In this document: positions 1-8,504 of the stretch, piece after piece | Layout: each line of letters starts with the position of its first letter | Numbering within the stretch: the first letter of the stretch is position 1 | Assembly: GCF_028532485.1 (NCBI RefSeq) | Contig: NZ_CP116942.1 | Coordinates: 2,728,001 to 2,792,000, forward strand | Reading direction: 5' to 3' | Origin: Iamia majanohamensis | GTDB lineage: Bacteria; Actinomycetota; Acidimicrobiia; Acidimicrobiales; Iamiaceae | Length of the DNA stretch: 64,000 nucleotides | The notes under the pieces: model-generated | What the model was told of the DNA's origin: nothing | The model's input: the letters and a program-made list of their open reading frames with translations, nothing else | Databases searched by the model: none | Position numbers and translations under genes: made by a program

Positions 1-352
1 CCGGGATCATCTCGGTGCGGTCGAGGAGGCCGGCCTCCTCGATGCGGTTGCGGGCCAGGGCCAGCGACAGGGCCGAGCCGATGAGGGGGAACGAGGCGTC
101 GCGCAGCAGGAACGAGAGCCCGCCGTGGTGGTCCTCGTGGCCGTGGGTGACGATGCAGCCGACGATGTTGTCGCGGCGCTCGAGCAGCCAGGTGAAGTCG
201 GGCAGCACCAGGTCGACGCCGAGCATGTCGGCGTCGGGGAACATGAGCCCGCAGTCGATGAGGAGGATCTTCCCCTCGACCTCGATCGCCGCGCAGTTGC
301 GGCCGATCTCCCCGAGGCCTCCGAGGAAGGTGACGTGGACGGCCTTGGGCAT
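1..352 (-). CDS. rnj: Ribonuclease J, N-terminal part (cut by window edge)
   Basis: RNase J is a metallo-beta-lactamase/beta-CASP ribonuclease with endo- and 5'-exonuclease activity in RNA maturation and decay. About 117 N-terminal residues are visible, starting MPKAVHVTFLGGLGEIGRN, which is typical of the family. The zinc motif HxHxDH is present (H70, H72, D74, H75 in HGHEDHHGG). The ATG at 352 follows the dapA stop by 40 bp on the same strand; the dapA-rnj pairing is the usual actinobacterial order. The rest of the gene lies left of the window. The family call is firm. Confidence 0.95.
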   Translation of the reverse strand, partial: MPKAVHVTFLGGLGEIGRNCAAIEVEGKILLIDCGLMFPDADMLGVDLVLPDFTWLLERRDNIVGCIVTHGHEDHHGGLSFLLRDASFPLIGSALSLALARNRIEEAGLLDRTEMIP

Positions 353-392
353 CAGCGCCGACGCAGACGGGTGGGACGGGTGGTCTTCAGCA

Positions 393-1307
393 TCAGTGGG
401 CGGCCGCCCCGGCCCCGGCGTCGGCGAGTATGCCGAGCTCGGCGGCCACGGCGCGGGCCTCGTCGGCCAGCCCGGGCGGCACCGGGCCCATGGGGCCCCG
501 GCACGATCCCACCGGCATGCCGAGCACCTCGAGCATGACCTTGGTCGGGACCGGGTTGGGGGCCGCGTCGGTGCCCTCGAAGGCGAAGGACCGCAGCAGG
601 CGGGCGTTCAGCTCGCGGGCCCGGGCGACGTCGCCGGCGGCGAAGGCGTCGATGACCTCCGCCTGCTCCCGGGCGCACCAGTGGGTGGCCACGCCGACGG
701 TGCCGACGGCGCCGATCGCGAGCAGGGGCAGGGTGAGGCGGTCCTCGCCGCTGTAGACCTCGAAGTCGTCCGGTGCGTCGCGCACCAGGTGGGCCGTGGC
801 GGACAGGTCGCCGGCGGCGTCCTTCACGGCGACGACGTTCTCGACGTCGTGGGCCAGCTCCAGGAGGGTCTCCTGGCCGATCTTGCGGCCCGTCCGGATG
901 GGGATGTCGTAGAGCATCACCGGGCGGTCGGTCGACGCCGCGATGGCCCGGAAGTGGATCAGCAGGCCGGCCTGCGAGGGGCGGTTGTAGTACGGCGTGA
1001 CGGCGAGGATGCCGTCGTAGCCGATCTCGGTGGCCTCCTCGGTGAGGGTCACGCTGTGGCCGGTGTCGTTGGTGGTCGACCCGGCGATGAGGGGCACGTC
1101 GACCGCGTCGCGGACGGCCCGGAACAGGTCCAGGCGCTGGGCGTCGGGCAGCGTGGGGCTCTCGCCGGTGGTGCCGGCGACGACGAGGCCGTCGTTGCCC
1201 TGGGCCACCAGCCAGCGGGCCAGCTCGGCGGCGCGGTCGAGGTCGAGCTCGCCCCCCTCGGTGAAGGGGGTGACCATGGCGGTGAGGACCCGCCCGAAGC
1301 GGGCCAT
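393..1307 (-). CDS. dapA: 4-hydroxy-tetrahydrodipicolinate synthase
   Basis: DapA condenses pyruvate with aspartate semialdehyde at the first committed step of diaminopimelate/lysine synthesis, in the cytoplasm. The 304-residue protein is full length for the family. It has the GTTGES motif (45-50), Y133 in the YDIP motif and the Schiff-base lysine K162 in VAVKDAAGD. It starts with ATG and lies just upstream of rnj. A TAGGGT hexamer at 1346-1341 could be its -10, giving a leader of roughly 25-30 nt. The C-terminal tail is alanine-rich. Together with dapB at 5.8 kb it supplies the peptidoglycan precursor. Confidence 0.96.
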   Translation of the reverse strand: MARFGRVLTAMVTPFTEGGELDLDRAAELARWLVAQGNDGLVVAGTTGESPTLPDAQRLDLFRAVRDAVDVPLIAGSTTNDTGHSVTLTEEATEIGYDGILAVTPYYNRPSQAGLLIHFRAIAASTDRPVMLYDIPIRTGRKIGQETLLELAHDVENVVAVKDAAGDLSATAHLVRDAPDDFEVYSGEDRLTLPLLAIGAVGTVGVATHWCAREQAEVIDAFAAGDVARARELNARLLRSFAFEGTDAAPNPVPTKVMLEVLGMPVGSCRGPMGPVPPGLADEARAVAAELGILADAGAGAAAH

Positions 1308-1410
1308 CAGCGGCAGGGGGAGGGAACGGTCATCGCCGCGACCCTACCCCTCGCCACCAGGTGGGATGCCTTCCGTTGCGGCGCCCCGGGCCGGGGCCCC
1401 TCCGGGGCGG

Positions 1411-2565
1411 TCAGGCCGGAGCCCCGCTGCCCGCCTCGCCCTCGGCGAGGGCGAACATCTCGTACTCCTCGCCGGTGTCGGCCATGTCCTCGAACTGGAT
1501 CACGCCGATCTCGCCGAACTTCTGGCGCAGCCAGCCGTCGCCGGCGTCGAGCAGGCCCAGCTTCTTGCAGTTGGGGACGATCTTGGTGAACAGCATCTGC
1601 TGGAACAGCTGGCGCTGCGGGAGGTCGGCGATGACGGGGATGACCTCCTTGGGGGACATGCCCATGCGCTCCCACACCTCCTGCTGCAGGAAGCGGTCAC
1701 GCATCCGCAGGGCCGCCTCGAAGGCGAACTCCTGGCGCTCCTTGAGCTCGGCGGTGGTGAGGCCCTCGTAGTACTCCTTCAGCGACAGGACGCCGAAGGC
1801 CACGTGGCGGGCCTCGTCGCTCATCACGTAGCGGAGCAGCTGCTTGAGGAGCGGTTCGGTGGTCATCTGGTGCATGAAGCCGAAGGCGGCCAGGGCCAGG
1901 CCCTCGACCATGATCTGCATGCCCAGGTAGGTCATGTCCCACCGGCTGTCCTCGACGATGTCGTCGAGCAGCAGGCCCAGGTGGGCGTTGACCGGGTAGG
2001 TGCCCGAGAGCTTGGTGTTGAGGTACTTGGCGAAGACCTCGACGTGGCGGGCCTCGTCCATCACCTGGGTGGCGGCGTAGTACTTGGCGTCGATCCACGG
2101 CACGGTCTCGACGATCTTGGCCGTGCAGAGCAGGGCACCCTGCTCGCCGTGGAGGAACTGCGAGAGCATCCAGTTCTGGCTCTCGACCCCGAGCTGGGTC
2201 CACTCGTCGTCGCCCCAGGAGGCGAACGGGGTGCCGGAGAGGTCCATGTCGTCGGAGATGCCGAGCCCGGCGGCGGCGTTGGCCGCGACCACGGCCTCCT
2301 GGTCGACGTCGATCGACCAGTCGAGGTCGGTCTCGCCGTTCCACTGGGAGGTCTTGGCCTTCTCGTAGAGCTTCTCCAGGGGCTTGCGGGCGCCCTTGTC
2401 GTAGTCCCAGGTGAAGATGGCATCGGCGTTGTCGGCCACCGAGCGGATGGTGGCGTGCACGTCGGTGTTGCTGATGGCCAGGATCTCGGCCAGGTCGTTG
2501 GCGTCGTGGCGACCGATGATCTCGGCGTTGCTGGCCATGTCGGGGGTGGGCTCGGTGGTGGTCAC
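1411..2565 (-). CDS. Ferritin-like diiron-carboxylate protein (putative oxygenase/oxidase)
   Basis: This 384-residue helical protein belongs to the ferritin-like diiron superfamily. The six expected iron ligands are visible: E141, E171 with H174 (DEARH), E221, and E251 with H254 (a second DEARH). Such folds occur in ribonucleotide reductase R2, acyl-ACP desaturases and N-oxygenases such as AurF; the substrate cannot be read from sequence. It starts 10 bp downstream of a TetR gene on the same strand, so the two are probably cotranscribed and the TetR probably regulates it. The fold is sure, the reaction is not. Confidence 0.85.
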   Translation of the reverse strand: MTTTEPTPDMASNAEIIGRHDANDLAEILAISNTDVHATIRSVADNADAIFTWDYDKGARKPLEKLYEKAKTSQWNGETDLDWSIDVDQEAVVAANAAAGLGISDDMDLSGTPFASWGDDEWTQLGVESQNWMLSQFLHGEQGALLCTAKIVETVPWIDAKYYAATQVMDEARHVEVFAKYLNTKLSGTYPVNAHLGLLLDDIVEDSRWDMTYLGMQIMVEGLALAAFGFMHQMTTEPLLKQLLRYVMSDEARHVAFGVLSLKEYYEGLTTAELKERQEFAFEAALRMRDRFLQQEVWERMGMSPKEVIPVIADLPQRQLFQQMLFTKIVPNCKKLGLLDAGDGWLRQKFGEIGVIQFEDMADTGEEYEMFALAEGEAGSGAPA

Positions 2566-2575
2566 AGGACGCCTC

Positions 2576-3193
2576 CTAGGCGGGGGTGCGGACGGTCGGG
2601 GTCGGGGCCACGGGGGCCAGGGCGGGGGTGAGGTACCGGGACACCAGCCGGTGGCAGGTGGCCCGGTCGGACAGGTCGAACTCGGGGGTGGTCGTCACCA
2701 GCGACGACAGGAACATCCGGGCGATCCACTCGACGGCCCACCCGGCGCGCTCGGCCCCGTCGGCCGGCAGGTGGGCGACGACGTGGGGGGCGAGGGCCCG
2801 GCGGGCCACGATGAGGAGCCGCTCCATCTCGGTGAACCCGAGGACGGGGACGGCGAGCTCGGGTTCGTGCTCGAGCACGAACCGGGCCGCCTGGTGGTGC
2901 TCGAGGTGGGCGACGGCGGCGTGGAGGCCGTCGGCCAGGGCGGCGGTGAGGTCGGGGGCGGCGTCCATGGCCCGGGCCACCACGTCGAGGAAGCAGGCGA
3001 CCTCGCGCTGGCCGAGCAGCACCACCAGCTCGTCACGCCCGCCCGGGAAGGCCCGGTAGAGCGTGGCCCGGCCCATCCCGGCGGTGCGGGCGACGTCGGC
3101 CAGGGTCGTCTTGGTGAGGCCCCAGCGACCCACCAGCTCCAGGGCGGCGTCGAGGGCCCGCTCCTGGGTGGGGGTGGTCACGGCCGGCGGCAC
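2576..3193 (-). CDS. TetR-family transcriptional regulator
   Basis: This 205-residue protein has an N-terminal TetR helix-turn-helix at about residues 27-49 (ends GRATLYRAF), followed by an all-helical ligand-binding region. The GTG start at 3193 lies exactly 7 nt after a TACTGT -10 element, so the mRNA is probably leaderless. An in-frame GTG at 3181 is an alternative start, but neither has a Shine-Dalgarno sequence. A perfect 7-bp inverted repeat overlaps the -10, so autoregulation is likely. It directly precedes the diiron protein gene, its likely target. The ligand is unknown. Confidence 0.9.
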   Translation of the reverse strand: MPPAVTTPTQERALDAALELVGRWGLTKTTLADVARTAGMGRATLYRAFPGGRDELVVLLGQREVACFLDVVARAMDAAPDLTAALADGLHAAVAHLEHHQAARFVLEHEPELAVPVLGFTEMERLLIVARRALAPHVVAHLPADGAERAGWAVEWIARMFLSSLVTTTPEFDLSDRATCHRLVSRYLTPALAPVAPTPTVRTPA

Positions 3194-3196
3194 GGG

Positions 3197-3229
3197 TGAG
3201 ACAGTAGGACGGATCGTGTCTCATCGCAA
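3197..3229 (-). promoter_or_regulatory. Promoter and palindromic operator of the TetR/diiron operon
   Basis: On the minus strand a -35 TTGCGA (3229-3224), a 17-bp spacer and a -10 TACTGT (3206-3201) are followed after 7 nt by the GTG start at 3193. The perfect inverted repeat TGAGACA (3197-3203) / TGTCTCA (3217-3223), separated by 13 bp, covers the -10 and the spacer. That is where a TetR dimer would block RNA polymerase. The sequence elements are seen directly; binding is inferred. Confidence 0.65.
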
Positions 3230-3303
3230 CGAGATCCCGGTCACACCCTCCTCGACGGCCCCCGCCGTCGCCGGCCCGACGGGGCGTGCCGGGCAGGAGC
3301 TGA

Positions 3304-3918
3304 TCAGGGGTGGGCGAGGACGCCGGCGAGGAGGTTGGCGCGCACGAGGCGGCGGACCTCGGCGGGGTCGTCGAGGTCCCAGCCCCCCTCGGCCATGAGC
3401 AGGGACAGCACGTTGCGGGCCAGGAAGTCGGCCGCCTCGGCCGGGTCGGCGCCGTCGACCAGCTCGGCCGCCTCCAGCCGGGGGCGGATGTCGTCGCGCA
3501 CCGCGGCCTGCACCAGCGGGGCGCTCTGGGAGAGGTGGGGCAGGAGGCGCTCGGGCTCGGTGTCGACGACCTTCTGGAACACCTGGTGCTCGGCCAGCAG
3601 GGCCCGCCCCTCGGCGATGCCGCGCTCCAGGCGGGTGGCGACGTCGTCCACCCCCTCCAGGCGACCCAGGAGGGCGGCGAAGTACCGGGCCACCTCCCAG
3701 GTGACGGCCTCGGCGGTGAGCTGGTCGCGCCCGCCGGGGAAGTGGCGGTAGACGGTGGCCCGACCCACCCCGGCCCGGCGGGCCACGCCCTCCACGGTGA
3801 GGCGCCCGAGGCCGGAGTCACCCGCCTCGGCCACCGCACCGGCCAGGATCCGGGTGCGGACGTCGGCGGCGTCCTCGGTGTCGGCCGGCCCGGGTCCGCC
3901 CTCCGAGGGCCCGCTCAT
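3304..3918 (-). CDS. TetR-family transcriptional regulator
   Basis: This 204-residue protein has a TetR helix-turn-helix at about residues 40-60 (GRATVYRHF) after a 20-residue acidic, glycine/proline-rich start, then a helical ligand-binding domain. It starts with ATG at 3918. It precedes the other TetR gene by 110 bp on the same strand, but that gap holds the second gene's own promoter, so the two need not be cotranscribed. Its target may be itself or the diiron gene. The effector is unknown. Confidence 0.88.
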   Translation of the reverse strand: MSGPSEGGPGPADTEDAADVRTRILAGAVAEAGDSGLGRLTVEGVARRAGVGRATVYRHFPGGRDQLTAEAVTWEVARYFAALLGRLEGVDDVATRLERGIAEGRALLAEHQVFQKVVDTEPERLLPHLSQSAPLVQAAVRDDIRPRLEAAELVDGADPAEAADFLARNVLSLLMAEGGWDLDDPAEVRRLVRANLLAGVLAHP

Positions 3919-3997
3919 CCGGCCCCCCGAGCCGCACCGGTGCGGGATCCGGTGCCCAGGGCGACCACATGCCGCGCCAGGACGCAGTGGGGGGGCC

Positions 3998-4849
3998 TCA
4001 CGGCTCGACGGGTGCGTCCAGGCGGGGGTCGCCGGGGGCGGGGCGGTCGTGGGGGTCGGGCTCGTCGAGGCCGACGGCGTCGTCGGGGCCGCCCCTCCCC
4101 CGCTCCCGGGCCACCCGCCGCAGGATGAGCGGGTAGCCGCCGAGGGCGATGGCGGCGAAGGTGAACCACTGGAAGGCGTAGCTCAGGTGGGGGCCCTCGT
4201 CGTCGACGACCGGCGGGTCGAGCGGCTCGGGTGACGGGTCGGGGGCGCCGGCCTCGGGCTGGGTCAGCTGGACCCACACCGGCAGCAGCTCGCCGTCGAC
4301 CTGCTCGTCGAGGCGGTCGAGGTCGACGCGGGCGAGGCTGGTCAGCTCGGTGCCCGTGGGGTCGGTGGCCCCGAGGGTGCCGCGCTCCTGGGACGGGTGG
4401 GTGAGGCCGGTGACGGTCACCTCCCCCGCGGGGACGGCGGCGTACTCCTCGGGCACCGCGCTGTAGCGGCCGTCGTTGCGGATCCAGCCGCGGTTGACCG
4501 CCACCACCCGCCCGTCGGCCAGCTCCAGGGGCACGAGCACCCAGGAGCCCGGCGAGTCGCGCAGGCTGCGGCCCCGCACCAGGACGGCCTCGTCGGGCCG
4601 GTAGGTGCCCGTCGCCGTGACCCGGCGGTCCTCGACCTGGTCCTCGGACACGGCGGCGTCGCCCTCGGGCACCAGCTCGGCCAGGGCGACCTCGGGCTGG
4701 TCGATGCGCGCCGCCAGCTCGGCGTTGCGGTCGCGCCGCTCGTCGAGGCGGTCGAGCTGCCAGAGGCCGAGGCCGACGAAGGTCACGACCAGCGCCAGCA
4801 CGAACAGGTGGGAGACGATCCACCAGGGACGCAGGGCGAACCGGTACAC
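3998..4849 (-). CDS. SURF1-family cytochrome oxidase biogenesis protein
   Basis: SURF1/Shy1 proteins help assemble aa3-type cytochrome c oxidase, probably in haem a insertion. The 283-residue protein has the family architecture: a transmembrane segment at about 11-31, a periplasmic domain with GTY and VNRGW motifs, and a second membrane segment at about 222-243 beginning YAFQWF. A charged proline/aspartate-rich tail follows. It starts with GTG 7 nt after a TAGTCT hexamer. No oxidase subunit genes are in the window, so its partners must be encoded elsewhere. Confidence 0.92.
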   Translation of the reverse strand: MYRFALRPWWIVSHLFVLALVVTFVGLGLWQLDRLDERRDRNAELAARIDQPEVALAELVPEGDAAVSEDQVEDRRVTATGTYRPDEAVLVRGRSLRDSPGSWVLVPLELADGRVVAVNRGWIRNDGRYSAVPEEYAAVPAGEVTVTGLTHPSQERGTLGATDPTGTELTSLARVDLDRLDEQVDGELLPVWVQLTQPEAGAPDPSPEPLDPPVVDDEGPHLSYAFQWFTFAAIALGGYPLILRRVARERGRGGPDDAVGLDEPDPHDRPAPGDPRLDAPVEP

Positions 4850-4856
4850 GCCGGCG

Positions 4857-4862
4857 AGACTA
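4857..4862 (-). promoter_or_regulatory. Leaderless -10 element of the SURF1 gene
   Basis: TAGTCT on the minus strand ends 7 nt before the GTG start at 4849, and no Shine-Dalgarno sequence is present. The layout predicts transcription beginning at or next to the start codon. No convincing -35 was seen. Confidence 0.5.
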
Positions 4863-4959
4863 GGACCGGCGGTGCGCCGGGGTCCCGTCGGACCGCTGCC
4901 CGACGGACCCGGGGGCGGGCGGCTCCCTGCCCGACCCGGGCGGCTGGCATGATCTCGGC

Positions 4960-5778
4960 TTGGCCTCCGACGCCCCGGCCGCTGCCGCCGCGCCTGCGAG
5001 CGGGCCGCCGAGCAAGGCGGCCCGCAACGTCGTCGTGGTCCTGGCCATCGGGTTCTTCGTGCTGGCCCTGGCGGGCGACACCTTCCTGCTGGCGGTCTCG
5101 GACCGCTACCCCGAGGCCTTCATCGCCATGAACGCCCGGAACCGGAACCTGGTGCTGGTGAAGTCCGAGCTGACCTGGTGGGCCTTCTTCGGCATCGCCA
5201 CCGTGCGCCTGCTCATCTCCGACCCGCTGTTCTTCCTCCTGGGCCGCTGGTACGGCGACGCCGGCGTGCGCTGGATCGAGCGCCGCAGCGCGACCTACGG
5301 GCCCATCGCCCGCACCGCCGAGCGCTGGTTCGGCAAGGCGTCGTACCCGCTCATCGTCATCGCCCCCAACAACTACATCTGCCTGTTCGCCGGGGCCGGC
5401 GGCATGAGCGTGCCGGTGTTCGCGGTGCTCAACGTGGTCGGCACCGTCGGGCGCCTCACCGTCCTCTGGTTCGTCACCGACTCGGTCTCCGAGCCCCTCG
5501 ACGTGGTCCGCGACTTCATCAGCGCCAACCGCCTGCTCGTGTTCGGCATCAGCCTGGGCCTGCTCGGCCTCTCGATCTGGTCGGAGCGTCGGGCCGGCGG
5601 CGGCGAGGTGCGCGGCCTGCTCCACATCGACGAGGAGATCGCCGAGATCCAGGCCGAGGAGGCCGAGCAGGCGGAGGGCGACCCCGGGTCGGGGACGGCG
5701 GACGACGAGGGCGGACGTGGTGTCGAGGTGGGCCCGGCGGCCGCCGACGACGGCGAGGGACGGGCCCCGGACCCCTGA
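4960..5778 (+). CDS. VTT/DedA-like multi-pass membrane protein
   Basis: This 272-residue integral membrane protein has several hydrophobic segments (about 22-46, 70-95, 130-165, 190-210) and a DedA/VTT-like core including the LLGRWYGDAG stretch. DedA/VTT proteins act in membrane homeostasis and phospholipid flipping; its own role is inferred from the family only. The C-terminal 60 residues are acidic and disordered (many E, D, G). The TTG start at 4960 is the only plausible one, with a CATGAT hexamer 6 nt before it. It is divergent from SURF1, with about 110 bp between the starts. Confidence 0.75.
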   Translation: MASDAPAAAAAPASGPPSKAARNVVVVLAIGFFVLALAGDTFLLAVSDRYPEAFIAMNARNRNLVLVKSELTWWAFFGIATVRLLISDPLFFLLGRWYGDAGVRWIERRSATYGPIARTAERWFGKASYPLIVIAPNNYICLFAGAGGMSVPVFAVLNVVGTVGRLTVLWFVTDSVSEPLDVVRDFISANRLLVFGISLGLLGLSIWSERRAGGGEVRGLLHIDEEIAEIQAEEAEQAEGDPGSGTADDEGGRGVEVGPAAADDGEGRAPDP

Positions 5779-5787
5779 CCGGCGGCG

Positions 5788-6585
5788 TCAGCCGCCGGGG
5801 ACCAGGCCCAGCAGGCTGCGGAGCCCGAGGGTGACGCCGGGGTGGTCCTCGACCGCCTTCACGGCCAGGACCACGCCGGGCATGAACGAGGCCCGGTCGT
5901 AGCTGTCGTGGCGGATGGTGAGGGTCTGGCCGGTGGTGCCGAGCACCACCTCCTGGTGGGCCACCATCCCCCGCACCCGCAGCGAGTGCACCCGCACCCC
6001 GCCCAGCTCGGCGCCGCGGGCGGAGTCGAGCACGGTCGAGGTGGTCGGGTCGGCGGCCCACGTCGACGAGGCCGCCGCCATCCGCTCGGCGGTGGCCATC
6101 GCCGTCCCCGAGGGGGCGTCGACCTTGGCGTCGTGGTGGGTCTCCACGATGTCGGCGGTGTCGAAGTAGGGGGCGGCCAGCTCGGCGAAGTGCATCATCA
6201 GCACCGCGCCGATGGCGAAGTTGGGGGCGATCACGCAGTTGCTGCGGGTGAACTGCTCGCGGGCCCGGGCCACGTCGTCCTCGCCGAAGCCGCTGGTGCC
6301 GACCACGGCGTGGACCCCGTTCTCGGCGCACCAGGCCAGGTTCTGGCGGGCCGCCTCGACGAGGGTGAAGTCCACCGCCACCTCGGCCCCGGCGTCGAGG
6401 GTCCCGTCGGCGTCGGCGTCGACCACCAGGTCGGTGTCGAGCCCGGTCACCTGGCGGAGGTCGAGCCCGGCGTGGTGGGGGTCGACGACCGCGACCAGGT
6501 CGAGGTCGGGGTCGTCCATGACCGCACGGCACACCGTGGAGCCCATGCGGCCACCGGCACCGAAGACAGCGACGCGGCGGGCCAT
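5788..6585 (-). CDS. dapB: 4-hydroxy-tetrahydrodipicolinate reductase
   Basis: DapB reduces the DapA product with NAD(P)H on the way to diaminopimelate. The 265-residue protein starts with ATG at 6585. It has the nucleotide-binding GAGGRMG loop (9-15), the catalytic histidine pair H150/H151 with K154 in ETHHDAK, and the following PSGTA motif. A TAGGTT hexamer lies 7 nt before the ATG, so the message is probably leaderless. It converges with the VTT membrane protein gene. Confidence 0.96.
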   Translation of the reverse strand: MARRVAVFGAGGRMGSTVCRAVMDDPDLDLVAVVDPHHAGLDLRQVTGLDTDLVVDADADGTLDAGAEVAVDFTLVEAARQNLAWCAENGVHAVVGTSGFGEDDVARAREQFTRSNCVIAPNFAIGAVLMMHFAELAAPYFDTADIVETHHDAKVDAPSGTAMATAERMAAASSTWAADPTTSTVLDSARGAELGGVRVHSLRVRGMVAHQEVVLGTTGQTLTIRHDSYDRASFMPGVVLAVKAVEDHPGVTLGLRSLLGLVPGG

Positions 6586-6592
6586 GGCCGGC

Positions 6593-6598
6593 AACCTA
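6593..6598 (-). promoter_or_regulatory. Leaderless -10 element of dapB
   Basis: TAGGTT on the minus strand ends 7 nt upstream of the dapB ATG at 6585. There is no ribosome binding site between them. No clear -35 was found. Confidence 0.5.
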
Positions 6599-6726
6599 CC
6601 GGACATCGCCCGGACCGGTGCCGGGGCGGGGTCGCCGCGGGCAGCGGTCGCCGCGCCCACGACGGTTCGGTGTCGGCGGCCGCCGAGGGGGAAGCGCTGC
6701 CCCACGCCACACCAGGAGGATGCGCC

Positions 6727-7305
6727 ATGGCCGAGGTCGAGAACATCGGGGAGTGGAAGGGGTCCGACATCGTCGACCAGGACGGCGAGAAGATCGGCCG
6801 GCTGGAGGAGACCTACTCGGAGCTCGGTCGGTCCCAGCCGGTTATCGGGGCGGTGAAGACGGGACGCCTCAGCCGGGGCCTCCACCTCGTGCCCCTGACC
6901 GACGCCACCGTCGGCAAGGGCCACATCCGCCTCCCCCTCACCGAGGACGAGGTCACCGCGGCGCCGACGGTCCACAAGTCGGGCCAGATGTCGCCCGAGG
7001 AGGAGACCGCGTTCCTCCAGCACTACGGGCTGCCGGCCCCCGACGACGGCGGCCAGCCGGGCGTCCCCCGCTACGAGTCGGCCACCGTCGCCCACGAGCG
7101 GGGCCAGGCCCTCGACGACCGCCTGGCCGAGGCCGACGAGCTGGAGTCCCGGGCAGCCGAGCACGGCTCGCGCGCCGAGGAGGCCGAGTCCGAGGCGTCC
7201 GACGCGTCCGAGCGGGCCTCCGAGGCGCGACGCGAGGAGGCCACCCTCACCCAGCAGGCGCGCCAGATCCGCGACGAGGTGGCCGCCTCCCGCCCGCCGA
7301 GCTGA
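6727..7305 (+). CDS. PRC-barrel domain protein with coiled-coil tail
   Basis: The N-terminal ~95 residues resemble a PRC-barrel: a small beta-barrel with the typical 'D.dGekIGrl' strand and a later 'gHIrLPLteDEV' segment. Residues ~115-185 form a heptad-rich E/A/R helix, probably a coiled coil. The 192-residue protein has no signal peptide or membrane segment. It has a near-perfect Shine-Dalgarno AGGAGG at 6714-6719, 7 nt before the ATG, unlike several leaderless neighbours, which suggests strong translation. PRC-barrel proteins of this type are often stress-related in actinobacteria; the function here is unknown. Confidence 0.8.
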   Translation: MAEVENIGEWKGSDIVDQDGEKIGRLEETYSELGRSQPVIGAVKTGRLSRGLHLVPLTDATVGKGHIRLPLTEDEVTAAPTVHKSGQMSPEEETAFLQHYGLPAPDDGGQPGVPRYESATVAHERGQALDDRLAEADELESRAAEHGSRAEEAESEASDASERASEARREEATLTQQARQIRDEVAASRPPS

Positions 7306-7344
7306 GCAGGCGCCGGCCGGCCGTCGGCATCCTCCCCGCCCGGG

Positions 7345-8463
7345 TCAGGGCGTGCCGTCGCCCGCCGGGGCCTCGGCCGCCACGACCTGGGGTCGGGTCG
7401 GGGCGGCGATCCAGCGCAGGGCGGCGCCCACCGCCGCACCGACCAGGAACGACGAGGTCACCACCCCGCCCCAGAGCTCCTGGTTCCAGATCAGGTCGCC
7501 CCGCCCCGCCACCCCGGCGAAGAGCACGGCCCAGAGGGAGGCGGCGGCCAGGCCGGTGGCCAGCGGGTGCGGGCGTCGGCGCGTGGCCGTCAGGTCCGAG
7601 ACCAGGCCGAAGGTGACCAGGCCGAAGGTGAGGGGCAGGGTCACCGTGCCGGTGGCGACGAGGGGGGCCAGGCCGAGCAGCCCGAAGGTCAGCGTCCAGG
7701 TCCCCGCCACCGGGGCGGCCCGCGACCGGACCCCCACGACCACCAGGCTGATGAGGGCGCTGAACCAGAGCGAGACCCCGAGCCCGCGGGAGATGTCGTA
7801 GTCGAGCAGCGAGGTGCCGATGAGCGGCTCCTGGTAGGCACCGGCCTGGAACTCGCTGCCGCCCACCAGCGGCGTGAGGTAGCCAGTGAAGAGGGACACG
7901 ACGAGCAGCAGCGACGTGAGCGACAGGGCGAGCACGACCGAGCGCACGGCGTCGACCGGCCGGCTGGGCCCCTCGACCACGGCGGCCACCGGGGCCACCA
8001 TCAGCATCACCAGCCCGGCGAAGATCAGCAGGTGGGGCGGGCTCACCAGGGCCTGGAACGCGGCCTCGACCCCGTAGGCCTCGTGCCAGAGCAGGTCGGT
8101 GGTGCCCCCCAGGGTGAGCACGGCCACGCCCGCAGTGGCCGCCGGCAGGGCCCGCCAGGGCGCCGCCGGGCCGTGCACGAAGGCGAGGGCGCCGAGGACG
8201 AGGGCACCTCCGGCCACCCCGCCGTAGAGGACGAGGTGCCACCCGGCGAGGAAGGCGTCGCCCTCCAGGGTGGCGGCCAGGGAGACGTGGCGGGCGATGT
8301 CGCCGAAGAGCCCGATGGCGGTGACGGTGTTGGCCACCATGAGGGCGAGCAGCCACCCGGGGGCCAACCGGGTCGAGGCCGGCCGCCCCGCCGGGACGCC
8401 GGGCTCGGGCGCATCGGGGCCCTCGGGGACCGGACGGGAGCGGACCTGGGCCACGGCGACCAC
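7345..8463 (-). CDS. Polytopic membrane protein of unknown function
   Basis: About 372 residues with roughly ten hydrophobic segments and short loops. Histidines lie near membrane edges (IARHV, GWHLVLYGG, LLWHEAYG, SPPHLLIFAG), reminiscent of haem or metal-handling membrane proteins, but no family was recognised. The GTG at 8463 is chosen because the hydrophobic part begins about 35 residues later and the upstream M16 gene stops at 8505. It is on the same strand as, and 41 bp after, the M16 peptidase gene. Confidence 0.65.
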   Translation of the reverse strand: MVAVAQVRSRPVPEGPDAPEPGVPAGRPASTRLAPGWLLALMVANTVTAIGLFGDIARHVSLAATLEGDAFLAGWHLVLYGGVAGGALVLGALAFVHGPAAPWRALPAATAGVAVLTLGGTTDLLWHEAYGVEAAFQALVSPPHLLIFAGLVMLMVAPVAAVVEGPSRPVDAVRSVVLALSLTSLLLVVSLFTGYLTPLVGGSEFQAGAYQEPLIGTSLLDYDISRGLGVSLWFSALISLVVVGVRSRAAPVAGTWTLTFGLLGLAPLVATGTVTLPLTFGLVTFGLVSDLTATRRRPHPLATGLAAASLWAVLFAGVAGRGDLIWNQELWGGVVTSSFLVGAAVGAALRWIAAPTRPQVVAAEAPAGDGTP

Positions 8464-8504
8464 GGTAGGCGCGGGCCCCACCCCCGAAGGGGTGGGGGTG
8501 CCGG

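Noticed and set aside
4783-5625. Long open frame antisense to the VTT membrane protein
   Set aside because: It is a shadow typical of very GC-rich DNA; composition is E/A/H/G-rich without domains, while the plus strand encodes a clear membrane protein.
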